A program made the translations under genes and the position numbers. The notes under the pieces were generated by a model. The model saw nothing but the letters and a program-made list of their open reading frames with translations. It was not told the origin of the DNA and ran no database searches. Positions 1-8,876 of a stretch of 64,000 nucleotides of DNA are shown here, one piece after another. The stretch is from Streptomyces leeuwenhoekii. GTDB lineage: Bacteria > Actinomycetota > Actinomycetes > Streptomycetales > Streptomycetaceae. Location of the stretch: assembly GCF_001013905.1 (NCBI RefSeq), contig NZ_LN831790.1:3548001-3612000 (forward strand), written 5' to 3'. How positions within the stretch are numbered: the stretch's first letter is position 1; each line of letters begins with the position of its first letter.

Positions 1-14
1 TCAGTGTTTGTCAT
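1..14 (-). CDS. rplV: 50S ribosomal protein L22, first codons only
   Basis: Only the start codon and three to four further codons (M-T-N-T-E/D) are inside the window; the gene continues past position 1. It directly follows rpsS in the S10 operon, where rplV is expected after S19. Identification rests on operon position and the start of the reading frame, so it is an inference from conserved gene order rather than from protein sequence. Confidence 0.6.
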
Positions 15-35
15 TGGTCGTTTGCACCCCGCCGG

Positions 36-317
36 TTAGCGGCGCTTCGACTTCCGGTCTTCCTTGACGTGGCCCCGGAAGGTGCGGGTCGGCGAGAACT
101 CGCCGAGCTTGTGGCCGACCATCGACTCGGTGACAAACACCGGGATGTGGGTCTTGCCGTTGTGCACCGCGATCGTGTGGCCCAGCATCGCCGGGACGAT
201 CATCGAGCGACGGGACCAGGTCTTGATGACGTTCTTGGTGCCCGCTTCGTTCTGGGCGTCCACCTTCTTCATCAGGTGGTCGTCGACGAAGGGCCCCTTC
301 TTCAAGCTACGAGGCAT
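36..317 (-). CDS. rpsS: 30S ribosomal protein S19
   Basis: S19 binds the head of 16S rRNA together with S13. The 93-residue protein has the family's usual length and hallmark parts: the basic start [12 protein letters not shown], the central WSRRS, and the C-terminal [15 protein letters not shown] stretch followed by a lysine/arginine tail. It sits 12 nt downstream of rplB and 21 nt upstream of rplV in the S10 operon, so it is co-transcribed. Nothing is unusual about it. Confidence 0.98.
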   Translation of the reverse strand: MPRSLKKGPFVDDHLMKKVDAQNEAGTKNVIKTWSRRSMIVPAMLGHTIAVHNGKTHIPVFVTESMVGHKLGEFSPTRTFRGHVKEDRKSKRR

Positions 318-329
318 CTCAACCCGTCC

Positions 330-1166
330 TTAGCGCTTCTTGTTCGTCTTGCGGCGGCGGACGATGTACTTGTTCGACGCCTTCTTGGGCGAACGAGTAC
401 GGCCTTCCTTCTTGCCCCACGGCGACACGGGGTGACGACCACCGGAGGTCCGGCCCTCACCACCACCGTGCGGGTGGTCAACCGGGTTCATGACCACACC
501 ACGGACGGTCGGGCGAACGCCCAGCCACCGCTTGCGGCCCGCCTTGCCCCAGTTGATGTTGCTCTGCTCGGCGTTGCCGACCTCGCCGACGGTGGCGCGG
601 CAGCGGACGTCGACCAGGCGGATCTCACCGGACGGCATGCGCAGGTGGGCGTAGGCGCCCTCCTTCGCGAGCAGCTGCACGGAGGCGCCGGCGGAGCGGG
701 CGAACTTCGCGCCGCCGCCCGGACGCAGCTCGATGGCGTGCAGCGTCGTACCGACCGGGATGTTGCGCAGGGCAAGGTTGTTGCCCGGCTTGATGTCGGC
801 CCCGGGACCGTTCTCGATGCGGTCGCCCTGCTGCAGGCCGCGCGGCGCGAGGATGTAGCGCTTCTCGCCGTCGGCGTAGTGCAGCAGCGCGATGCGCGCG
901 GTGCGGTTGGGGTCGTACTCGATGTGCGCGACCTTCGCCGGCACGCCGTCCTTGTCGTGACGACGGAAGTCGATCACGCGGTAGGCGCGCTTGTGTCCGC
1001 CACCCTGGTGGCGCACGGTCACACGACCGGCGTTGTTACGGCCGCCCTTGCTGTGCAGCGGGCGGACCAGCGACTTCTCCGGCGTGGACCGCGTGACCTC
1101 GACGAAGTCGGCGACGCTGGCGCCACGACGGCCAGGAGTCGTCGGCTTGTACTTGCGGATACCCAT
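330..1166 (-). CDS. rplB: 50S ribosomal protein L2
   Basis: L2 supports the peptidyl-transferase centre and subunit joining. The 278-residue protein matches the family length. It shows the start [15 protein letters not shown], the [19 protein letters not shown] N-terminal region and the conserved C-terminal [10 protein letters not shown] around residue 230, which contains the functionally important histidine. It follows rplW after 51 nt; that gap contains part of a stem-loop that covers the rplW stop codon (see 1210-1229). Confidence 0.98.
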   Translation of the reverse strand: MGIRKYKPTTPGRRGASVADFVEVTRSTPEKSLVRPLHSKGGRNNAGRVTVRHQGGGHKRAYRVIDFRRHDKDGVPAKVAHIEYDPNRTARIALLHYADGEKRYILAPRGLQQGDRIENGPGADIKPGNNLALRNIPVGTTLHAIELRPGGGAKFARSAGASVQLLAKEGAYAHLRMPSGEIRLVDVRCRATVGEVGNAEQSNINWGKAGRKRWLGVRPTVRGVVMNPVDHPHGGGEGRTSGGRHPVSPWGKKEGRTRSPKKASNKYIVRRRKTNKKR

Positions 1167-1209
1167 TGTCTCTCAGTCCTCGGAAGTGATTTCCGAAATC
1201 TGGACGATC

Positions 1210-1229
1210 CCGACCGCTTACGCGGTCGG
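1210..1229 (-). repeat. perfect inverted repeat across the rplW stop codon
   Basis: Two 8-base arms, CCGACCGC and GCGGTCGG, flank a 4-base loop that contains the rplW stop codon (1218-1220). In the mRNA this is a stable stem-loop inside the S10 operon, just before rplB. It has no U tract, so it is more likely a processing, stalling or RNA-stability element than a terminator. Role is inferred only. Confidence 0.6.
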
Positions 1230-1637
1230 ACCGCCGAAGATGTCGATACGGTCGCCCTCGGCGAGGGTCACGATCGCGCGCTTGGTGGCGGCGCGCTGGC
1301 CGAAGCCGGTGCGGGTCCGCTTGCGCTTGCCGACGCGGTTGATCGTGTTCACGCCGGTGACCTTGACCGAGAAGACCGACTGGACGGCCTCCTTGATCTG
1401 GGTCTTGTTGGCACGCGGGTCGACGAGGAACGTGTACTTGTTCTCGTCGATGAGCGCGTAGCTCTTCTCCGACACGACCGGCTTGAGCAGCACGTCACGG
1501 GGGTCCGTGTACGCCTTGCTCGCCGGGGTGACAACGGTGTTCTTGCCCTCGGTGGCGTGGCGACGCGCCTTCTTGACGCGCGCCTCCTTGGCGGCCTTGG
1601 CGGCCTTCGAGGCGATGGAGGGGTGACGGGTAGCCAT
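1218..1637 (-). CDS. rplW: 50S ribosomal protein L23
   Basis: L23 lies at the exit of the ribosomal tunnel and docks SRP and trigger factor. The 139-residue protein has an actinobacterial basic N-terminal extension of about 40 residues before the standard core, which starts near [16 protein letters not shown] and continues through [19 protein letters not shown]. The ATG at 1637 is chosen because it overlaps the rplD stop codon as ATGA, which indicates translational coupling; a longer frame to 1802 would run inside rplD and has no family support. Confidence 0.96.
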   Translation of the reverse strand: MATRHPSIASKAAKAAKEARVKKARRHATEGKNTVVTPASKAYTDPRDVLLKPVVSEKSYALIDENKYTFLVDPRANKTQIKEAVQSVFSVKVTGVNTINRVGKRKRTRTGFGQRAATKRAIVTLAEGDRIDIFGGPTA

Positions 1638-2296
1638 CAGGCCTCGCTCCCTTCGGTGTCGTTGGCCTTGTTCGGGCCGGCGACGAAGGACTCGAAAGCG
1701 GCCTTGGTGAAGACCACGTCGTCCGAGACGAGAACGTCGTACGTGTTGAGCTGGCCCGGCTCCAGGATGTGGACCTGGGGCAGGTTGCGGGCGGACAGCC
1801 ACGCGGCCTCGTCGGAGCGGTCGACGACCAGGAGCAGGTTCTTGCGCTCGCTGATCTTGCCGAACAGGCTCTTCGCGGCCTTCGTGGAGGGGGTCTCGCC
1901 CTCGACCACGCCGGTGACGACGTGGATGCGGTTGTGGCGGGCCCGGTCGGTGAGGGCGTGGCGCAGGGCCGCGGCCTTCATCTTCTTCGGGGTCCGCTGC
2001 GAGTAGTCGCGCGGCACGGGACCGTGCACGACGCCACCACCGGCGAACTGCGGCGCGCGGGTCGAGCCCTGACGGGCGCGGCCGGTGCCCTTCTGGCGGT
2101 ACGGCTTCTTGCCACCACCACGGACTTCACCGCGGGTCTTGGTCTTGTGCGTGCCCTGGCGGGCAGCGGCCAGCTGCGCGACGACGACCTGGTGGATCAG
2201 CGGGACGCTGACCTTCTCGACGCCGAAGATCTCCGCGGGGAGCTCGACGGACCCGGCCTTGTCGCCCGCCGGCGAAAGGATGTCAACAGTGCTCAT
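1637..2296 (-). CDS. rplD: 50S ribosomal protein L4
   Basis: L4 is a 23S rRNA-binding protein with a long loop reaching the exit tunnel; in E. coli it also represses the S10 operon. The 219-residue protein contains the loop signature [27 protein letters not shown] at about residues 50-78 and the C-terminal [10 protein letters not shown] region. It starts 8 nt after rplC and overlaps rplW by ATGA. Whether autogenous S10-operon control by L4 exists here cannot be seen from this sequence. Confidence 0.98.
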   Translation of the reverse strand: MSTVDILSPAGDKAGSVELPAEIFGVEKVSVPLIHQVVVAQLAAARQGTHKTKTRGEVRGGGKKPYRQKGTGRARQGSTRAPQFAGGGVVHGPVPRDYSQRTPKKMKAAALRHALTDRARHNRIHVVTGVVEGETPSTKAAKSLFGKISERKNLLLVVDRSDEAAWLSARNLPQVHILEPGQLNTYDVLVSDDVVFTKAAFESFVAGPNKANDTEGSEA

Positions 2297-2304
2297 CGGT
2301 TACC

Positions 2305-2949
2305 TCAGGCCCCCTTGGCCGCGGTGCGGACCAGGACGAGGCCGCCGTTCGGACCGGGAACCGCGCCCTTGATGAGCAGCAGACCCTTCTCCGCGTCAAC
2401 GGCGTGGACGGTCAGGTTCTGGGTGGTGACCCGCTCGTTGCCCATGCGACCCGCCATGCGGAGGCCCTTGAACACGCGGCCCGGGGTGGCGCAGCCACCG
2501 ATGGAACCGGGCGAGCGGTGCTTGCGCTGGGTGCCGTGCCCGGCGCCGAGGCCACGGAAGTTGTGGCGCTTCATGACACCGGCGAAGCCCTTGCCCTTGC
2601 TCTTGCCGGTCACGTCGACCTTGACGCCGGCCTCGAACACCTCAGCGGTGATCTCCTGGCCGAGCGTGTACTCGGAGGCATCCGACGTGCGGATCTCGAC
2701 GAGGTGGCGACGGGGGGTGACGTCGGCCTTGGCGAAGTGGCCCTTGAGGGGCTTGTTCACCTTGCGCGGGTCGATCTCGCCGAAGGCGATCTGGACGGAC
2801 TCGTAGCCGTCGACGTCGTTGGTACGGACCTGGGTCACGACGTTCGGGCCGGCCTTGACGACGGTCACGGGGACGACACGGTTGTTCTCGTCCCAGACCT
2901 GCGTCATGCCGAGCTTCTCGCCCAGGATGCCCTTGATCTGCTTAGCCAT
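2305..2949 (-). CDS. rplC: 50S ribosomal protein L3
   Basis: L3 nucleates 23S rRNA folding and approaches the peptidyl-transferase centre. The 214-residue protein begins with [12 protein letters not shown] and carries the conserved central loop [28 protein letters not shown] at about residues 119-151. It lies 17 nt downstream of rpsJ and 8 nt upstream of rplD. Mutations in the central loop confer pleuromutilin or linezolid resistance in other bacteria; the loop here looks ordinary. Confidence 0.98.
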   Translation of the reverse strand: MAKQIKGILGEKLGMTQVWDENNRVVPVTVVKAGPNVVTQVRTNDVDGYESVQIAFGEIDPRKVNKPLKGHFAKADVTPRRHLVEIRTSDASEYTLGQEITAEVFEAGVKVDVTGKSKGKGFAGVMKRHNFRGLGAGHGTQRKHRSPGSIGGCATPGRVFKGLRMAGRMGNERVTTQNLTVHAVDAEKGLLLIKGAVPGPNGGLVLVRTAAKGA

Positions 2950-2966
2950 CTTTCAGATCACCGGCC

Positions 2967-3275
2967 TCAGAGCTTGATCTCGATGTCGACACCGGCCGGG
3001 AGGTCGAGTCGCATCAGAGAGTCAACGGTCTTGGGGGTCGGGTCGAGGATGTCGATCAGGCGCTTGTGCGTGCGCATCTCGAAGTGCTCGCGCGAGTCCT
3101 TGTACTTGTGCGGCGACTTGATGACGCAGTACACGTTCTTCTCAGTGGGCAGCGGCACCGGGCCCGCGACCGACGCACCGGTACGGGTCACCGTCTCGAC
3201 GATCTTCTTCGCCGAAGAGTCGATGACCTCGTGGTCGTAGGCCTTGAGCCGGATGCGGATCTTCTGTCCCGCCAT
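2967..3275 (-). CDS. rpsJ: 30S ribosomal protein S10
   Basis: S10 belongs to the 30S head and, as NusE, also pairs with NusB and NusG in antitermination. The protein is 102 residues, starting [19 protein letters not shown] and ending with VDIEIKL. The ATG at 3275 is chosen because the family starts here; the longer open frame to 3515 encodes no conserved residues. It is the first gene of the S10 operon. A leader of several hundred bases precedes it and contains a hairpin element shared with the rpsL leader. Confidence 0.98.
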   Translation of the reverse strand: MAGQKIRIRLKAYDHEVIDSSAKKIVETVTRTGASVAGPVPLPTEKNVYCVIKSPHKYKDSREHFEMRTHKRLIDILDPTPKTVDSLMRLDLPAGVDIEIKL

Positions 3276-3706
3276 GGCTACTTCGTAGTCCTGTCTCTTC
3301 TCACGCTCTGGAACCCGGAGTCTGCTGCCCTCGCTCCGACCCACGCGGTCGGGCGTGTCGCACTCCCGCTGACACAGATGTCCCTTGTCCGGACACCATC
3401 CCTGCGGGATTGACACGGCCCTGCCGGTACCGCGAGCCGGGGGCGAGAGGCCCACCGGGTGCCTGGTCGGTGCCGCGCCCACGCTTCCCGGAAGATTCCC
3501 GTACTTCCAACCCACACGGGGTTGACGAGTACCGTGGGACTCGCTTCCGGTCCTCCCGGCGGGAGGCGCGCAGCATCAACACTCGACCGAGCAACTCGGC
3601 TAGTCTGCCATACGTGGCACGACGGACGCCAATCGAGCCGAAGAGATTACCCCGGGGGTGACGTAGGTCAAACCGGGGACCGGCGGCCCGGTGCCCGGGC
3701 GTGCCG
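3276..3706 (-). promoter_or_regulatory. S10 operon leader and promoter region
   Basis: About 430 bases between rpsJ and the gdhA terminator hold no supported gene. The clearest feature is 3336-3360, a 25-nt element (stem CCGACC/GGTCGG, 5-nt loop, flanked by GTGTCG) found with one mismatch in front of rpsL at 21950-21974. It lies about 60 bases before the rpsJ start. I could not place the promoter hexamers with confidence. Confidence 0.55.
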
Positions 3707-3741
3707 CGCGCCCGGCCCGGGGGTCCCGAAAGCCGGGCGCG
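3707..3741 (-). terminator. probable terminator of gdhA
   Basis: A GC-rich stem (GCGCCCGGC at 3708-3716 with GCCGGGCGC at 3732-3740, extended one pair outward) begins about 25 bases after the gdhA stop codon. There is no obvious U tract, which is common for Streptomyces terminators. Confidence 0.55.
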
Positions 3742-3766
3742 GCGGACGCGTCCGGGGCGCGGGCCG

Positions 3767-5212
<1,446 letters not shown>

Positions 5213-5421
5213 TCAGTGTTACCCGCATGTAAACGCCGAGGCCAGCACCTACGCCCGAAGGGTCCGCGATGTGAGACGCGGACGCGGCCGGACCGAGACG
5301 GCGCAGCCCGCGTCGCGGGCCCTGCGGCGGAGCGGGCGCCCGGCGCCCCGCCCCGGTGCGGCCTGGCTATCGTGGCCGGGACGATCACAGGCCAACTGCC
5401 TTACGCGCAAGGGGAATCAAG

Positions 5422-6246
5422 GTGGAACAGCAGAACGCGGACACACCCGTGCGGAGCATGCGCATCGACACCAGCCGGCCCCATCCCGCACGGATGTACG
5501 ACTGGTTCCTCGGCGGCAAGGACAACTACCCGGTGGACGAGGAACTGGGCAGGCAACTGGTGGCCTTCGCGCCGGCCATCCCCGTCATGGCGCGGATGAA
5601 CCGGGCCTTCATGCACCGCGCCACCCGCTGGGTGGCCGGGCAGGGGGTCCGCCAGTTCCTCGACATCGGGACCGGCATCCCCACCGAGCCCAACCTGCAC
5701 CAGGTGGCCCAGGACGTCGCCCCCGACGCCCGGGTCGTCTACTGCGACAACGACCCGATCGTGCTGGCCCACGCCGAGGCGCTGCTGCACGGCACCGCCG
5801 AAGGCGCCGTCGACTACGTGCAGGCCGACGCCCGCGACACCGCGGCCATCCTGGAGCGCGCCCGGAAGGTGCTGGACTTCGACCGGCCGGTGGCGCTCTC
5901 CCTGATCGCGCTGCTGCACTTCCTCGGTGACGACGACGGCGCCTACGAGCTGGTGGAGCGCCTGAAGGAGGCCCTGGCCCCGGGAAGCTGGCTGATCATG
6001 TCCCACCTCACCCCCGACTTCCACCCGGAGGAGGCCGCGCAGAAGGTCCGCGACATGTACAAGGCGGGCGGGCTCACCCTGGACCTGCGCGGCCGGGACC
6101 GGTTCGCCCGCTTCTTCGAGGGGTTCGAACCCGCCGCCCCGGGCATCGTCGCGGCCGAGGAGTGGCACCCGGAACTCGGCGAGCCGGTCGCCGGACAGGG
6201 GGACGTCCACAGCGGGGCCTATGTGGCGGTGGCCCGCAAGCCGTGA
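5422..6246 (+). CDS. S-adenosylmethionine methyltransferase, DUF574 family
   Basis: A 274-residue soluble protein of the actinobacterial DUF574/Methyltransf_19 family, whose substrates are largely unknown. It shows the family start RIDTSRPHPARMYDWFLGG, the SAM-binding FLDIGTGIPT near residue 80, the acidic VYCDNDP after strand 2, and ALLHFL followed by a HLTPDFHPE segment. The GTG at 5422 is preferred because AAGGGGAA precedes it by about 6 bases; an upstream in-frame start at 5356 lies in sequence without coding character. Stand-alone gene; substrate cannot be told from context. Confidence 0.88.
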   Translation: MEQQNADTPVRSMRIDTSRPHPARMYDWFLGGKDNYPVDEELGRQLVAFAPAIPVMARMNRAFMHRATRWVAGQGVRQFLDIGTGIPTEPNLHQVAQDVAPDARVVYCDNDPIVLAHAEALLHGTAEGAVDYVQADARDTAAILERARKVLDFDRPVALSLIALLHFLGDDDGAYELVERLKEALAPGSWLIMSHLTPDFHPEEAAQKVRDMYKAGGLTLDLRGRDRFARFFEGFEPAAPGIVAAEEWHPELGEPVAGQGDVHSGAYVAVARKP

Positions 6247-6291
6247 CCCCGGCGTCCGCACCACCGCCCGCCGCACGGCCCCCCTCGGCCC

Positions 6292-6309
6292 GGTTGGTAC
6301 GGACCAACC
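6292..6309 (+). promoter_or_regulatory. LysR-type operator (T-N11-A palindrome)
   Basis: GGTTGGT-ACGG-ACCAACC is a perfect 7-bp dyad with a 4-bp spacer and contains two overlapping T-N11-A matches. It ends 37 bases before the start of the LysR gene at 6347, a position that fits autoregulation. Confidence 0.6.
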
Positions 6310-6346
6310 TCTTGCCCGCGTCCGCCACACGCCGCAAGCTCCCCTC

Positions 6347-7327
6347 ATGGAGCTGGAGTTGCGGCATCTCAGAACGGTCCGGGCCATCGCCGACGCCGGC
6401 AGTCTCACCCGGGCGGCGACGGCCCTCGGTCTCGCCCAGCCCGCGCTGAGCGCACAGCTCAAGCGGATCGAACGGGCACTCGGCGGTGCCCTGTTCGAGC
6501 GCGGACGGCACGGCGTACGGGCCACCGCGCTGGGCGAACTGGTGCTGGAGCGCACCCGTGTCGTCCTGCCCGCGGTCACCGAGCTCCAGCGGGAGGCGGC
6601 CCGGTTCGCCCGTACCCCGCGCCGCACGGCGGACCGCTTCCGCCTGGGCGGCACGCACGGCCCGCTGCTCGGCGCGCTGGTGGACCGGCTGGCGGACGTG
6701 GCCCCCGACGCGCAGGTGACGACCTGCACCTCCTGGTCGGAGCGGGAGCTGGCCGACCTGCTCGTCGAGGGGCGGATCGACTTCGCCCTGGTGGGGGCCT
6801 GCGGCTCCGCCGCCCCGCCCGGTGCCGAGCACCTCGTATGGCGGGAGATCGCCACCGACCCCGTCTTCGTCATGGTCCCCGACGGCCATCCGCTCGCCCG
6901 GCGGCGCGAGGTGGAGCTGACGGAGCTGGCGGACGAGGAGTGGGCCTGCGTGCCCGGCGACGGCTGCTTCGGGGACTGCTTCAGCGCGGCGTGCGCCCGC
7001 GCCGGGTTCACCCCGCGCCGCATGTACGAGACGGACACCGCGTCCCTGGCGCATCTGGTGCAGGTGGGCCGGGCCGTGGGCCTGTGCCGTGCCACGTTCC
7101 CCGCCACGCCCGGCATCACCACCAGACCGCTGAGCGGTACGCCGCTGACCTGGCGGCATCTGCTGGGCTGGCACCCCGCGACGCGGCAGCCGGACACCGC
7201 GGCCACCGTCCTGGCGCTGGCCCGGGGCGCCCACGCGGGCGCGGCGGCGCGCAGCGACAGCTACGCCGACTGGCTGGCGGCGCGCGGCGCGGCGCCGTTC
7301 CATAACGCCACCCAGAGGGTCACCTGA
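6347..7327 (+). CDS. LysR-family transcriptional regulator
   Basis: A 326-residue regulator. The N-terminal winged helix-turn-helix occupies about residues 1-60 (LRHLRTVRAIADAGSLTRAATALGLAQPALS, then KRIERALGGALFERG), followed by a periplasmic-binding-protein-like effector domain (FVMVPDGHPLA, LVQVGRAVGLCR). The ATG at 6347 fits the conserved MELELRHLRTV start; a longer frame to 6221 runs back into the methyltransferase gene. A T-N11-A palindrome lies just upstream. It could act on itself and on the protease gene 88 bases downstream, but the target and inducer are unknown. Confidence 0.92.
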   Translation: MELELRHLRTVRAIADAGSLTRAATALGLAQPALSAQLKRIERALGGALFERGRHGVRATALGELVLERTRVVLPAVTELQREAARFARTPRRTADRFRLGGTHGPLLGALVDRLADVAPDAQVTTCTSWSERELADLLVEGRIDFALVGACGSAAPPGAEHLVWREIATDPVFVMVPDGHPLARRREVELTELADEEWACVPGDGCFGDCFSAACARAGFTPRRMYETDTASLAHLVQVGRAVGLCRATFPATPGITTRPLSGTPLTWRHLLGWHPATRQPDTAATVLALARGAHAGAAARSDSYADWLAARGAAPFHNATQRVT

Positions 7328-7415
7328 CGGCTTACCCGGCTCCCCCGCCCCTCCCTACGGTTTCGGCACCTCCCCACCGGCATCGGCCGGACCACCGAAA
7401 CCGAGGAGATCCCCC

Positions 7416-8810
7416 ATGCTCCAGCCACACGCCAGAGCCGTGGGCGCCGCTCTGGCCGCGACGGGCGCGCTGCTCCTGACCGGCCTCACCGGCTCCGCGG
7501 GCGCCGCCCCGGCGGCCGCGGACCCGGCCGCCCCGTCGGCCGCCGAGACCCTCCGCGCCGACGCCGCCCCGCCCGCCCTGCTGCGCGCCCTCCAGCGCGA
7601 CCTGGGCCTGGACGCCCGGCAGGCGGAGCGCCGCCTGGCCAACGAGGCGGAGGCCGGTGCCACGGCGGGCCGGCTGCGGGTGGCGCTCGGCGCCGACTTC
7701 GCGGGCGCCTGGGTGGGCGGCGCCGAATCGGAGACGCTCACCGTCGCGACCACCGACGCCGCCGACGTCCGGCGGATCGAGGCGCAGGGCGCCGACGCCG
7801 CCGTCGTCCGCCGCTCCCTCGCCGAGCTGGACGCGGCGAAGGCCGCCCTGGACCGGGCGGCGACGGCCCGCCCGGGCGCCGCCGCCGACGCCCCCGTCCG
7901 GTACGTCGACGTCCGCGGCAACACCCTGACGGTGCTGGCCGCCCGCCCCTCCGCGGCCCGTTCCCTGCTGGCCGCCGCCGGGATCGACGGCGCTCTCGTC
8001 CGCGTCCGCACCTCCACCGAGACGCCCCGCCCGCTGTACGACCTGCGCGGCGGCGACGCGTACTACATGAACGGCAGCGGGCGCTGCTCGGTCGGCTTCC
8101 CCGTCACGCGCGGCACCCAGCAGGGCTTCGCGACCGCCGGGCACTGCGGCCGGGCGGGCACGAGCACCACCGGCTACAACCAGGCCGCCCAGGGCACCTT
8201 CCAGGCGTCCACCTTCCCCGGCCGCGACATGGCCTGGGTGGCGACCAACTCCAACTGGACCGCGACCCCGTACGTCAAGGGCGCGGGCGGACAGAACGTG
8301 CAGGTCACCGGGTCGACGCAGGCCCCGGTGGGCTCCTCGGTGTGCCGGTCGGGCTCGACCACCGGCTGGCACTGCGGCACCATCCAGCAGCTCAACACCA
8401 GCGTCACCTATCCCGAGGGCACCATCACCGGTGTCACCCGCACCTCGGTGTGCGCCGAGCCCGGCGACTCGGGCGGCTCCTACATCTCCGGCAGCCAGGC
8501 CCAGGGCGTCACGTCGGGCGGCTCGGGCAACTGCCGCACCGGCGGCACGACGTACTTCCAGCCGCTCAACCCGCTGCTCCAGTCCTACGGGCTGACCCTG
8601 AAGACGAACGCGAGCGGCCCGGGAGACCCCGGCGACCCGGGTGACCCCGGTGACCCGGGCGAGCCCGGCGGCACCTGGGCGGCCGGCACCGTCTACCAGG
8701 CGGGCGACACGGTGACCTACGGCGGCGCCTCCTACCGCTGCCTCCAGGCCCACCAGGCGCAGGCGGGCTGGGAGCCGCCGAACACGCCGGCGCTGTGGCA
8801 GCGGGCGTGA
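7416..8810 (+). CDS. secreted S1-family serine protease with chitin-binding tail
   Basis: A 464-residue preproenzyme of the streptogrisin/alpha-lytic protease type. Signal peptide: residues 1-30. An alpha-lytic-type pro-region follows to about 200. The mature chymotrypsin fold shows the triad H243 (TAGHC), D271 (GRDMAW) and S352 (GDSGGS), with cysteine pairs around 224/244, 310/320 and 346/373. A collagen-like GDP repeat linker (402-419) leads to a carbohydrate-binding module of family 5/12 (W421 to W461, AAGTVYQAGDTVTYGG), which usually binds chitin. This is the layout of streptogrisin C. Likely an extracellular protease held on chitin or fungal wall. Confidence 0.93.
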   Translation: MLQPHARAVGAALAATGALLLTGLTGSAGAAPAAADPAAPSAAETLRADAAPPALLRALQRDLGLDARQAERRLANEAEAGATAGRLRVALGADFAGAWVGGAESETLTVATTDAADVRRIEAQGADAAVVRRSLAELDAAKAALDRAATARPGAAADAPVRYVDVRGNTLTVLAARPSAARSLLAAAGIDGALVRVRTSTETPRPLYDLRGGDAYYMNGSGRCSVGFPVTRGTQQGFATAGHCGRAGTSTTGYNQAAQGTFQASTFPGRDMAWVATNSNWTATPYVKGAGGQNVQVTGSTQAPVGSSVCRSGSTTGWHCGTIQQLNTSVTYPEGTITGVTRTSVCAEPGDSGGSYISGSQAQGVTSGGSGNCRTGGTTYFQPLNPLLQSYGLTLKTNASGPGDPGDPGDPGDPGEPGGTWAAGTVYQAGDTVTYGGASYRCLQAHQAQAGWEPPNTPALWQRA

Positions 8811-8836
8811 ACCGGCCGTCGGGCCACTGAGGGGGC

Positions 8837-8868
8837 GGCCGGGTGCGGGAGGGCCCCCGCACCCGGCC
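8837..8868. terminator. bidirectional terminator between protease and GH115 genes
   Basis: A perfect 13-bp stem (GGCCGGGTGCGGG with its complement) and 6-base loop lie in the 66-base gap between two convergent genes, 26 bases after the protease stop and 8 bases after the GH115 stop. Confidence 0.8.
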
Positions 8869-8876
8869 CGCCCGCG

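Noticed and set aside
3276..3515. N-terminally extended S10 starting at 3515
   Set aside because: The extra codons are leader sequence with a hairpin element; S10 starts at MAGQKIRIR in the family.
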